Source: Mesocentrotus franciscanus (Eukaryota; Echinodermata; Echinoidea; Camarodonta; Strongylocentrotidae). Taken from it: DNA of 64,000 nt. Numbering within the stretch: the stretch's first letter is position 1; each line of letters opens with the position of its first letter. Under the pieces are notes generated by a model, which saw only the letters and a list, made by a program, of their open reading frames with translations, was not told the DNA's origin and made no database searches. This document shows positions 48,988 to 62,900 of this stretch, in pieces. Made by a program: the position numbers and the translations under genes. The stretch covers positions 24,211,134 to 24,275,133 of the forward strand of contig CP137672.1 in assembly GCA_037976565.1 (NCBI GenBank). The letters are read 5' to 3'.

Positions 48988-51900
48988 TCAATTCTTATCT
49001 CTTTTCAGGATCCCTAACAGTTTCCGAAAGATGCCTTTCTTCTTGGGTTCATCAGCTTCAAAGTCATGGGGTTGGATGTCGACAGAGAAGTTCCGCCTGT
49101 GAGGAACACCAGACTTGTTTGGCGTCTCGTCCTCCTCAATCTCCTGGCTCAGGAAGACACTGCTGTCTCCTGTACTATCCAGGGTGATCCACTGGCTGCT
49201 GTTCAGGCTTTGTGGTTCCGGGCTGTCTGGTGAATCCTTGGACGAGACGTTGGGATTGGACTCTCCATCTTCGTCCTTCCTCTCAATGTTTTTGTCATGA
49301 CCGTTTTCCTTCTTATCCTTTGATTCAACTTCCTCATTACTGCCATTAGTCCTTTTGTCACTTTCCACCTCCCCATCCTCCTCCTCCTCAGTGGTATCCA
49401 CCCCTGATGGGATTGCATCACTGGAAGACGAGATGCTATCCGTGCCTTTCTCCAGGGCCGCAAGAAGTTTGGTTCGTTCCGTCATGAGCCGGTCGAGATC
49501 TGGAGACGCGGATCTGGAGGAGGCTTGAGAGTTGGCGCTTTGCCATGGTAACGAATCATCCTGGCTGGATGCTGATGGACTGTCTCTGATTGGAGTGGGC
49601 GGGGCTGAACCAGGGGGTAAAGGGGGAGGCGTGGCTATTTCTGGCGTTGGGGGCAGAGGAGGTTGAAACCAGCCTCGCACAGGAGTGTCTATTAAAAACA
49701 AAACAAAACAATAGAGTAGAAAATCGTGCTTAAAGACCTAGCTGTGGAGAAATTCATTATATTCTTCTAATGGTATAATTAACACTCCACACAAGAACCA
49801 GTAATCACCAGTAGCATTCCCAACCACAGATATCAACAGTTTACTATTTATAGAATTCTTATGTACCAAGAAATATTGTTTCTAATGAAAATAAGCATAA
49901 AATCTATACATTGGCAATGCATAATGGAATTTGTTATCACTACTTTCACGTACAATGGGGCAGTATTTAAGAAATTTCAGAGGGTAAGAATGAAGAAAAA
50001 TATCAGTGTCTGTTAGAAGAGATAAAGCTTACTCATTCTGTAGGGTAAGTAGGCATGCCAATGTTACTCTAACCAAGTATCATGGCATAATGCCTGGTGG
50101 GTGTGTGGACACCAAAGTGCAAAACAGTGTAGGCTAACACAGCCTGGGGACTTAAAGGGCAAGTCCACTCCAAAAATAACTGACTTTCCATAAAAGCAGA
50201 AAAATCAGACAAACCAATCAAAATAAGTTTGAGCAAAATCGGATAACTAATAAGAAAGTTATGAATTTTAGAAAAAGTATGTAAAACTATGGAACAATGA
50301 GAATCACAACACAAATTGCCAAGATGGTTATCAGTTTGTGACGTCATGTCCTCACAACTTATCAATTGCTTTATATAGTTTAATCCCATTAATTTCTTTT
50401 TATCCCCAAAACTTGATTTCCCCATGCCTTTGCCCAGGTTATATGATTTGTATCATATTGCATGCATGACATTTCCTGAACTTTTATGAATTTTGAAGAA
50501 TTGATACTATTTTCTGAATATTGTATATTCATAATTATTGATTTTTATATAAATAGTTTATCAAAATTCAATTTTTCATGATTTAACTGGACAAAATTAC
50601 TCTTTATTTGTGCATCCACACAAAAACATATTACTAACAATCTAACTTGGATGCTGGTGTGAAGAAATAAGATTCTTAGGGTGAAAATAGGAAATTTATA
50701 TTATCAATATAAAGAAAATAATTAGTGGATAGTGAGGACCATACGTCACAGACTCATGAGTGAGTTGCCAATTTGTGTAGTGATTTTCAAAGTTTTTCAT
50801 GTCATTAAAAATTCATAACTTTCTTATTAGTTATCCGATTTTGCTCAAACTTTTTTTGATTGGTTTGTCTGATTTTTCTGGTTCTATTGAAAGTAAGTTA
50901 TTTTTGGAGTGGACTTGGGCTTTAACTATGGCAGGCCGTTCATGCCACTGTTTGCTCTCACCATTTACTGGCATTGGTCTCTCAAGGGACGTACAAATCA
51001 TGGTCACAAATCTACAGAATTTATATTTCTTGATAATTCATTATTGAAGGAAAAAATATTTTCTAAAGATCATTGTGGTGAGAGAAAACAGTGGCATGAA
51101 TCAGGGGCGGATCCAGCCGGCGGCAAGGGAGGGGGCCTAAAAAGGGGCCCACTTCGTGCGAAAATTTGAAAATCGTGCCTGTCGATTCATTGGGGGTAGT
51201 GAGTAACAAAAAAAAAAAATTTTGGCACCCGAAAATTTTTTTTTTTCCACCGCCACCCTTGGGCCAGGGGTAGTGAGCACAAATTTTTTTGGCACCGAAA
51301 AATTTTCCTACGGAAGAGTTTTTTTCACCGCCACCCCCGCCCCTTGGCGCCAGGGAGGGGGCCCAACTTCTTTTTTCAAAAAAGGGTGTTTTTACCTGTT
51401 TTTTGCTAGAGGCCTGGGCCCCTGGATCCGCCACTGGCATGAATGGCCTGCCATATTTAAGTCCAACTTAAAGTCGATCTTAGTTTTTGTGAAACACCCC
51501 CCCTGGAATGAAAGTAAAACATCAGGAAAACCCTGAAAACCCCCCAAAAGCTCACCTGGATACTCCATACTGATATCCATATCCACTGAACTCTGCTCTA
51601 TCCTTCGTTTCTTCTGACTGCTGCTCTCGTTGAAATCCCTGTTCTTACGCTTGTTGCGAGGCGTCACCTTCTCGTCCTCGTCCACTGCCATGGGTGTGAG
51701 ATGGAGCTTGAGGACCTCCTTGCTTTGGTTGTTCTGCATCGGTATCGAGTTGTACTTGTGCCACTCCTGCAGACAAAAGTAGAGGTAATAAATATGTTAC
51801 TGAGGACGTATGAAGTTTTGAATCCATCCATTTGCATTTCTTACAAAGGCTTTTAAAAGAAAATATCTAGTTCGGGTAGTGAAAAGGAACATTGGAAGAA

Positions 51901-54900
51901 GTGAATGGATTTCAGAACTTTCTAACGCGGGTTGTTCTGCATCGGGATTGAGATGTAGTTGTAGAGAGACAAGAAGAGCGGTCTTTATGAGTAGGTGGTC
52001 TTTACTGATTAGTCATTTTTCTGAAGGTCAAAAACTCTGATTTGAATCACTTCCGCTAACTCGTGTTATAGAGAACATACGGTACTTTGGTATTGCTGCC
52101 CTCACCATCACTATCAAAAACGTATGTAGGAGTATGTGAATATTACATGGTTCACAGAAATTTCCTCCCTACTCGGTGGATTCATTTTAAATTTAATATC
52201 GAGATGTAACATGGGAAAGCCAAGATTCATCTTATTTAATTCAAATTGCCAACCTCAAACACACACCCAAAAACAGATATATATATAATCCACCATGTAT
52301 GCAATCTACTGATAGGGGTGGTGTAAGAAGTAATAATTATTAACAAAAAGTAGTCGGTATTTATGATTCCCAAATGTAGGTCATGTTGATTTAATTTCTT
52401 GTTTATTTTGTTTAAATTTCCTGGAAAAAACATCCTGATTATTATTTCCCCTTTTAACTAATATGTACATGTATGTCTTCTGTACTATTTATGTTATGCA
52501 GGGCTCCCAAGTATAACAGTATTTCAACTACTGACGGGGCTACCCTGTTGAAATAATATCAAATAAATAAATAAATAAATACACAGAACATATATGAAAA
52601 TATTTGAGAGAAGGAAGAGCTACCGGTAAGTTGACTTACATCTGCAGTGCATGGGTCAGCATCAACGTTGAAACCTGGGAAGTCTATTAGCTTGTTGAGA
52701 TTAAACTTTGGCTTTCTGCTCTCCCCATCATCATCACTGGGGACTTCCCCTTCCTCATCTAGTACAAAAATAGAACATTACATCACTGAAAGTCACTGGA
52801 ATTGACCTGTAAAGGTTTTCATCTGCCTGGAAATTTAATCAAGACTGCTTGAAAATAGATGAAAGTTATAGCTCCTACAAATTGATTGTATCATGTTTAG
52901 GCCTATATTACCTTTCTTTAAATGTATTTTAATTCTATCATGGTGCAACTGATGACTCTTCTTTACATGGCTTTCAATATCTTACAAGACAAAGGTTTGC
53001 AATAGAACCACAATATCAACTACACAAAGAAATTTATTTTCAAAGGCATGGGTTTATCGACTGAGAGGATATGAAGACAGTCTGTCTTCAGAACTTGGGG
53101 ATAACAAAGGAGGGGTTCCCACCCTGAAAAAAATAGTTATTAGGTACATGTAGGCCCGCTAAACCCCATTCAAATGTCAACATGTATATAGGTATAATGG
53201 AGTACTTTGATTTCAGGAGAGCCAAATGTCGATCTCTTCATGCTGTACACTTCAACATATATTTCTGTAACTAAATGATAAACAGACACTTGTTACGATG
53301 AAATTGGTTTCTCATTTTCATTTCATGACCAAATCATTTAATTCAGTGATTGTGTTACATTATAACAGTAATTAAAGAGAAGGTTGAGTTCTGGGAAGAG
53401 GTGAAAAATAATTTGTGAGTGTTATCATTGTTATTATGCAAGTGTGGAAGAACATTAGATAAAAAATGTTCCCTGAAAAGCATGGCTCTTCAAATGCTTT
53501 CATATTCTAAATATGGCATGTAACAACATAAAAATCGGGACAGATTTTTATGCCACGTGTTCGTGTAGCCCCATATACATCTTTCTGTGTACAGTGCCTG
53601 TAACTTTACCAAGACTGGGCTAAATTTCTTATCATTTTGATGATTCAAGAACCTTGCAGTACACACCAATACTTATATGCTAGATGATCAACCTTTCCTG
53701 ATCGATTCCACACCGTTTCTTTTACAATGCAATTGCATGACCAGAACTCAACTTTATCTTTAAGGGTTGACAACTGGCCTTCCATGAATCAGTGGACTAT
53801 TAAAGGTAGTGGGTTAAATTTGAGCCACTTTGAGGAATACTGGCCATTTTTCATACCTGTATTCTTGATGTTGTAGACCTTGAGGTCTGACTTGTGAACC
53901 TGAGCATCCATGTAGTGACCGGGTGGGTACCCAAGACGTCTCATGCCATAGATGTACGGTGGGAGCTGGTTAGCTGATAAACCCATCGCTTGTCTCAGGG
54001 TATCACTGAAAGGGAATACAAAGGAAAGGATTGAAGCTCATAAACTTACATGTAACTGCATAGATTTGCCAATTTTTTTCTTCTTGTCATTCACTTGCAC
54101 CTTGGGAACATGCATCAAATCACTTGAGTAGAACTTTTGTATCCTAGGTTTCTCATCCCATAGATGTATGGGGGAAGCTAGGAAGATGATATTCCAAGAA
54201 CCTGGGTGACCTATTCATTTCATACTAAAGAATGGAACAAAAACATTTGTGATTTGTGAGCTTGTGGCATCCGTGTAGTGACCGGGTGGGTACCCAGGTC
54301 GTCTAGATGTATGGAGGAAGCTGTTTAGATGATATACTCAACGCTTGCCTCAGAGTATCACTGAAAATGAAACAATAATGTTGGCTTAATGTAGGGGACC
54401 TTACATACACAGGTAGCTGCATATATTTGCACAAGGTTTGAATTGTCTCTAACTCTTTCTCCACTGTTGCCATTTTACAGAACATACAACAGACCACTTA
54501 CATCAAATTTTGTCACAACCTTTGAACAAAAGGATTGCGTCTGGCTAATTAAGCATTTTCTGTCACCTATCTGGGACGTGATCCAACATATTCTCCAGTG
54601 GCAATTGCTCTGAGCTTTAGCTAATTTAAAAGTACAGGGTTATAGATTGAGTTTTAGGGTATTTTAAGGTTAGGGTAGGGTCAGGTGTAGTGTTTGGCCC
54701 AGGGATAAATTTAGGAATTGGGTTAGTGTAGGAAATTTCTGTGGAGCAATTGTTGCAGGAGCATGTGTTGTGCAACCATGTGGACTCAACTGGTTGGGGT
54801 AGATATTTTGTTTGTTTGTTTTGTTTTGTTTTACCTGACTGCTTAAAGAAAGCATGTGTATGCTTGTAAGTAAGCAACCAGGGGACCAACGGCTTTAAGT

Positions 54901-57900
54901 CCTCTTCAAGGGACTTGGTAATGAGGATTAATGCCTTACTAAAGGGCACTAGCGCATCAACTTGGTTTCGAACCGAGGGCCTCCCGGTTACGAGACCACT
55001 TCTGTACCACTGAGCCATCGCGTCAATGCAAACGGATATCCTAATTCGAACTCCTGTGCATTCTTACCCTGGTTAGAAGAAGGGAAAATATAATAGGGAA
55101 AGACAAATGTTGATTTGCCAGATACATTTATTGTTAAAGGCAGCCAATTACATATGCTAACGCAATATCATGCAGGATGCGACAGACTTACCTGATGGCT
55201 CCTGGTTTGAAGGCCTTGAAGCGGTCAGCCATCTCCATGCCCTCTCCTCCTTGTGATATCGTCTCCCCGAGATGGTGTTTGCAGGGGAAGACGACATCTG
55301 GTCCATGAAGAGCTTCTTGTTCTGGCTGATCCGAACCAAGTCACGAGCCTATAAGGTGAGGAGACAAAAATAATTAAGGAGTTATTATGGTTTATGGTAA
55401 CTTTATTCCATTTAAATGATTAATAGTTTGTTTGTAAGTTCTAAAGAGTCTTGCTTGATGTGTCTCCTCAATCTGCCTGAAATGATGTATTTGGCTATTT
55501 GGCATAAAGGCTATAGGGTGGGGATATAAAGAGATTAATGGCAGGTTTAAGACAATTTCATACAAAGTAGTTTAACAACACCTGGTTTCATGAAGAAGAA
55601 AAAATGGCACCGAGAATAGATGCGGGTTTATTTAACATAGAACTTTGTAAATATCATTTAAATATAACTTTAAAATACTGTTAAATTGACTGTGGGGCAA
55701 CTGTGATTAAAGCTTTTGTCATACAATCAGAAGTGCTACCAATATGCGGATAAGGTACATTTTATCAGTGCACTTCATTCTCAGTCCTGATCCACTTGTA
55801 CACAAATGCAAAATAAAGACTTGATTTTCTTCGAAAATAATAATATAGGGTTTTTTTATAGTGCAGTTCAACCCAAAATGGGTTCTCAAAGCCCTTTCCA
55901 AACAAAATAGACATAATCATACAAACACAGATAAGATCAATGAACTATTTACCAAAAGTTTCTACATATCTGTTTAAGTAATGTTCACATTATATGACTA
56001 TGAATTTGAGACTTACCACAGGGCATTCTCTCAAACTATGTTTCTCATTGCCACAGTTGAAGCAGGAAGCTTTTGGTCGTTTCCTAATTAATGGGAAGAT
56101 GAGAAAGGAATAGAACAGCTTTAATAATGTAGTTGGTGAGCAAAATACAAATAAATAACTGAATAAGCCAGTTCATAGTTGCAGTCTGAGCATGAGCAGA
56201 TAATGGTCATTGCATACCAAATTGCGAAATACACGGAGACAAAATACTGGATACGTGCTCTTGAAAGTTAATATGTAATCATTAATCATTTATGCACAAG
56301 CAGTGCGCTCCATGATACACAGGTGGAAGTATTCTTTGAAAAGGAGAAACAAAGGCTATTTATGTAGCACCTCCATTGCTGTAGGAGTGATTATTTCAAA
56401 ATGTACAAAGTGGGACCTCTTCATGTTTTGAAGATCTTGTGGATATTCAGGGTCATTTGGGACATGTGCTAACCGTGAACTGGTCTATTGGACAAGTTCT
56501 TCTCCCTGTCTCTCTTTTCAAGTTTAATTTTCCATACAATCCTTCTCTTTTCATACAAATAAAGAAACGGCCTCAAACCTTATCAACTTTACTCCTCAGA
56601 ACCATCCTTCTCATTAGGGTGGTTCATATCTAAACTGCCAAAAGTGGCTGACCGCTTAGTTTCACCATCTATACAACAACTATCCTGCAGACCTTCTGCA
56701 GACCTGCACCTTTAAATGCAAATATTCCTGTTTGATTCTGAAATGAAACAGTACCTAACTGTTCACATGGAAAACTATTTCCTAATCTGTCTAAAACCAT
56801 GCAAACCAGTGTGAAGTTTACTGTTTCACCCACTGGGTAAAAATCTGGTGCATTTTTTATGTACCGGTATATAGGTGCGGATGGGATAAAACATAATCTA
56901 AAACTAGATGGAACTTCAACTGCGCGCAGTCGAAAATGATGCCTCCGCCATAGAGCAATTTTACAAACCAAAATGGAAGCAATTTTTAAAATTCAAGTTT
57001 GATTGTAATCCATCTGTTGGTTCTAATGATAACGCGATCACGAGCTATTTTGAGATACATAATGAGCCCTGTGACCTTTGACCTCGTGATCCCCAAATCT
57101 AATCAGTTCATTGACTCTGCAAGATACATACATGACCCAAGTTTGGCGGTAATCCATCAATCGGTTCTTGAGATAACGTGATCACAAGCTATTTTGCATA
57201 CATAATGAGCCCTGTGACCTTAGACCTTTGACCTCGTGACCCCAAAATCTAATCAGTTCATTGCTCTGCAAGATACATACATGACCCAAGTTTGGCGGTA
57301 ATCCATCAATCGGTTCTTGAGATAACGCGATCACAAGCTATTTTTGCATACATAATGAGCCCTGTGACCTTTGACCTTGGACCTCGTGACCCCAAAATCT
57401 AATCAGTTCATTAGCTCTGCAAGATACATACATGACCCAAGTTTGGCGGTAATCCATCAATCGGTTCTTGAGATAACGCGATCACAAGCTATTTTTGCAT
57501 ACATAATGGGCCCTGTGACCTTTGACCTTGACCTCGTGACCCCAAAATCTAATCACTTCATTAGCTCTGCAAGATACATACATGACCCGAGTTTGGCGGT
57601 AATCCATCAATTGGTTCTTGAGATAACGCGATCACGAGAACGGACGTGACGCACGTACGTACGTACGGACGGACGGACAACCAGAAAACATAATGCCTCC
57701 GGCTACGTTGTAGCGGAGGCATAAAAAGTGAAGATAGTTTTTACCCCTTTGATGGTCTACTTGGTTTATCATCGACAGGTAAGGCTTCACGGAAGATGAT
57801 TGGGTAGCTGGTGTGAATAAGGATTCAGGAAATAAAATACAGTAAAAGAGAAAGGCATGCATACAGCATCACATTCAATCAAAAGATGATGTCAGAATGC

Positions 57901-59892
57901 ATTTTTTTTCTAGTTAGTGCTAAGTGTCAACTTTTTATTCCTGTAAAAATAACCAAAACTCAATATACTATCAAATGAAAATTTAAATTTTTTGCACCAT
58001 ATTGAATTATCATTTTCATTTCACAACAAAGGTCATTTTCTTGATTTATCCTCTTACATAATTAAAGGAATTTTGAAATAATGAAGAAGTCAACACTTGG
58101 CCTTCCATAAATCAGATCAATTAGTTACTTATGGAAGATTCAAATTGGAGTGCTTTCAAGTATAAAGGCCATTGATATTGACACTAAATTTACTGCATTA
58201 TATATAGAAAAGAATAAACAATTTTTATCTAAATGACTTTCCACTTTTTCCACCGTTTAAAGGAGAACAAAAACAAAATATGAATAAATAAGCCCAAGGA
58301 TACGCTGGTATCTCCCATCCTTCCGTCATCTCGACATTACCATCCACGAGAGGGCGCCCAAACGTGTCGAGACAGAATAAGAGGTAGTATTGCACATTGC
58401 CAGTGGCAGTGAAGGCTTCTTGATTGGCAGGGTCGGGGTTCTTGGTCAGCACCATGGAGGAACACTAACATAGGGAGAGAATTACAAATAGTAAGAGAAA
58501 ATAAGAGCTCAAGAGATTAATAGCAGGAGATAAAAATGTACCAATCACCCAAAAATATTTTGTTTTGTATGTTTTTAGCTCCATGTCGTAATACAAATAT
58601 GAACTTTAAATATTACTTCTGTAAAGAGATTTTGCAAGTTTAAATACACCCTCAATTAACATAAAAGTGACTTGTGAGTGGACTACCCGACGGACCCATA
58701 CACGCTCACATAAAATAGGGCCGGCACAGAACCCAAATCCGACTTGGGTTTCCTGTGCGCTGTTTCATGTTATTCACTATTTTCTTCATACTCCTTATCC
58801 ATTTGCCCATAGAAAGCCGGAAAAAGTTGTTTGAGGTTGCTTTTATAAACGATTATTTTTAGGTGATTGGTAGACTTTAAGGTAAACAAAGAAGTAAAAG
58901 TACTGGTTGTAAGACATATGATCTAGTGACAATTCCTCAATGGTACTATACAACACTGATCAAATGGTAACTTCCACCCTGGACCAAAGATTAAACCGCA
59001 CCCCAACCCGAACCCTATATGTTTTATGGAATAAAGCTCAGAGCAACTGTTACCAGAGCATATTTCAGAGTACCATTGACAATATATTGGCAGATAATCA
59101 ATAAAACATTCCATCATAAGTTACAATCCCACTGCATGATACATTGTCATCAAAATGTTCTCTGTCTGACTACTTTCATATGATTTGAAGTTCCAAAACG
59201 AAATTTGCTACTAGTAAATGTAAGACTGTAAATTGGAACAACTTTTGATAAAATTAGAAAATACAATGAGCAGTGTTAATGTGCCATGCCTATCATGGCA
59301 TTCTAACTCAAATGCAAACTTGGTATTACATTTATGCAGCATGGAATGGAATCATAACAAAAATCATTCATTAATTCTAATCATGTGAGGAATTTTGTAG
59401 TAATTCCATTCATTAGTTTTTTTAAAAATTAATCAATTTGATAATATTCGATTAAAAGGAAAAAAAAAGGAAATTACTTACCTGAGGTAGAACCCGGCTG
59501 TATTCATACTTCTGTCCCATCGGTTGTGCTTGCATGTCAAAATAGTCTGAACAAACATGCTCAAAATATTTCTCAATTTCTTGCCTGTATTTACTGCAAA
59601 TATGAAGTTTTAAAAAAATGATAGAAATAAGAGAAGACATTGGAACCTTCAACCTGACATACCTGATTCTCTTTCCTCCTACCCTCCTTTTTTCTCAGTA
59701 TTTCTCCTGCTCTTTGCTTCATTCTGCTCATGTCATCAATATAAATGTAACATTTTGTCTAACAATGGTTTTACTTGCTTCAGTCTTCTTTCTTTCTAAT
59801 CTATACTTCAGTAATCGATGGAATTATTGTCATGATCAGTCATATCCTTCATCATCATCATCATCACCGTCATCATCATCACAACATCACCG

Positions 59893-59931
<39 letters not shown>

Positions 59932-62900
59932 CCGTCATCATCATCATCATCATCACATCACCATCATTACCATCATCATCATCATCATCATCATCACCAC
60001 CACCATCATCGTCACCGTCATTATCATCATCATCATCACCATCATCACCATCATCACCACCATCATCATCATCACCACCACCACCATCATCATCATCATC
60101 ACTGTCACAATCATCATCATCATCAAGTCTATCATTCATCATCATCATCATTGACACTATCATCACCATCATCATCATCACCATTATCATCATCATCATC
60201 ATCATCATCATCACTACCATCATCATCATCATCGTTACCATCATCATCACCACCATCATCATCATCACCACCACCATCATCATCATCATCGTCACCGTCA
60301 CAATCATCACCATCATCATCCTCCTCATCATCATCATCACCATCATCATCATCACCACCACCATCATCATCATCGTCACCGTCATCATCATCACCATCAT
60401 CCTCATCATCATCATCGTCATCATCACCACCACCACCATCATCATCTTCATCACCGTCATCATCATCATCATTCCATCATCATCATCATCATCATCATCA
60501 CCACCACCACCATCATCATCATCATCACTGTCACAATCATCATCATCATCATCATCAAGTCTATCATTCATCATCACCATCACAACGACCACCATCATTT
60601 CACACAGGCTGCTACATCCTACATACAACTGTTCATGTCAGTGATAGAAGTAAGAAGCTTACCACACTTTGTCATGATTCATGTAGATCACTTGGGCTAT
60701 AGGACCATCCTCGGTTCCTTCTGATACCTTGTACCCCCTGTGAGAAGAAAAAAACATAAAGTCAATCCCTCAATTAACCCATCAACCAATTTTCATCACA
60801 ATAGCTCATCATTGGTCGATGTTAAAGCCCCACTGCACTACTTGTAGCTACTTGCTCCCTCTAAATAGAATTAGAAAACAATGCCGAAGAGGTGCCCGTT
60901 GGTCCCCCATGATCCTCTTTTTCTTATGTTAATTGAGAGCTGAGTTGATGAGATAACCACCTGTCAGTGACCACGCCAGGAGGTTTAATCCCTCCTGGCC
61001 AAACTAGTGCAAACAGACTTTAAATTGAATAGAATGTCATTTTTTTCAATTCTGTTCGCAAACATTTCCACTTTTGTGTTTCATTTCACAATTCCTTTTA
61101 TTTCTCCCTTCTTCCCTTTCTTTCAAAACAAAATCTGGAGTAAAAGTAAGAGCACCACAACAATATCACGAGTTTCCAAAATATCCATATATTAGCAGAA
61201 TAACTTCACCCACCAAGTGTTTAAAACTGGATTTAAATGAGAACACTTTAATGAAGAACAGCCAAAAAAAGTTAAGAAAATGTATTAAGTGTTTACTTAC
61301 TTGGCTGGTATGCATACTTTCAGTTGAGCTTGAAGTTTCTGATGTGAACCATTGTTAAGAAATAAATAATGACCTTCCATTAAAGGTCTGTACACAAAGC
61401 AAGGATTTAAAGTCATGATGGATTTAAAAAAAAATCATAAACCAAAAAGTGAAAGAGATATATATCCATCATTAAATTTCAATTTTCTTGCTAGCCTAGA
61501 TATATCTAGAGAAGGATCAATCATCAATTTATGATGTTATAATTCTATCATTAACTGAATTCCCAAATTTTAAAAACTTTTGAATCATTTCTTTTTTCAA
61601 TGATTAATCATTTGCTAGATTCAATTCTATACTTGTATCCTGCTAGAGGACTGATACTAATTTCCTTTTGCTTGTAGATCTAGGCCCTGTCGCTTAATCA
61701 CAACTTATTTGTGATTGATAATTTGATATCAATCGCAACTAACTATGTACATAAGAGATAGGAGACTGCAAACTTGCGATTGATTGGAGGACTTGCGATT
61801 GATTCGGATTCTTCGCAACTCTTTGTAAGACGGGGCCCAGGTAGACAGTAGGTATCTAAATTTCTAAGCAACTTTCATTGTTTCCTGTATGGGCCATGAT
61901 GAAAAGTCGTAATGACCAATTTCATGTACCGTAGTCTAAGTTACTTCTACTTCTACGTCGGTACTTGAAAGGATCCATTAGTCAGGATATAACGTCAAGG
62001 TTGAAATGTCTGGCAAGGTGCTCTTATGCAGTGCAGTCAATTGGTGTATTATGTACAGAGTGCGAGTAAAAACATGTCTAGATCTATGACATATTAAATT
62101 TGCAGACAGTCAAAATCCATAAAATTTGCTGAATTATCAAAATGCTGTACTTATTGCATTATAGAGGTTTAAATCATAGATCTACTTATTTTCTTTTATT
62201 TTGGTTGAGAGCTCGTGAAATATGATCCGAACTTCAGAAGTGCGCAGAAGATCATTTCCGTGCACTCCAATTTCCAAAGAAAATAATATAAATAGGTCTA
62301 CTACCCACATGTTGTGTCACTTGTGTGTAACACTACAGTGTAAGTTGTAAATTTACTACACTAGTAGTACACTGTCAACCATGGCAAAAGCGAGGTTGGT
62401 ACAACTACAATGGTAGGCTATTTCGGACAGTCGATATTTCAAACAGTGTATCTAATTTGAACAAGTTTAATAACATAACATCTAAAAAACATGAATAAGT
62501 AAATAAATCTCTGATTCTGAAGACTTGGGAGTTAGGTTGTTGATAAACAATAAATTACAATAAGATGGATAGATCTAGTGTAGTGAGTAGTGAGTATACA
62601 GTGGCAGTAGACTCTAGTGCTAACTCAGTAACTCAACTGATCCACATTATTCGTGAAACAATCGTGCCAATATAAAACTAAAACTTTTCAGTTTAAAAGT
62701 GAATTTGTTAACTGTACCGTACGTACTGTACCGTACGTACTGCCCCCCTCCCCTAAAACTAAATGGCCTAGATCTAATTATATTTTTAATCATGTCCAAC
62801 AAAAGTCAACTCAAAAGCAAAGCAAGGCCAAAGCGGAAAGCCAATTAAGGCTTTGAAATCACTATTTCTAGGGAGCACAAAGCCCCCTCCGCGGCACTGC

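Noticed and set aside
54960..55022. Possible tRNA gene on the minus strand
   Set aside because: A and B boxes are present but the acceptor stem does not close and the sequence continues as a SINE body.
59775..60644. 289-residue open frame and several others over 150 residues on both strands
   Set aside because: Pure ATC/GAT microsatellite translation (Ile, Ser, His, Met or Asp runs) inside a ZCCHC8 intron; not genes.
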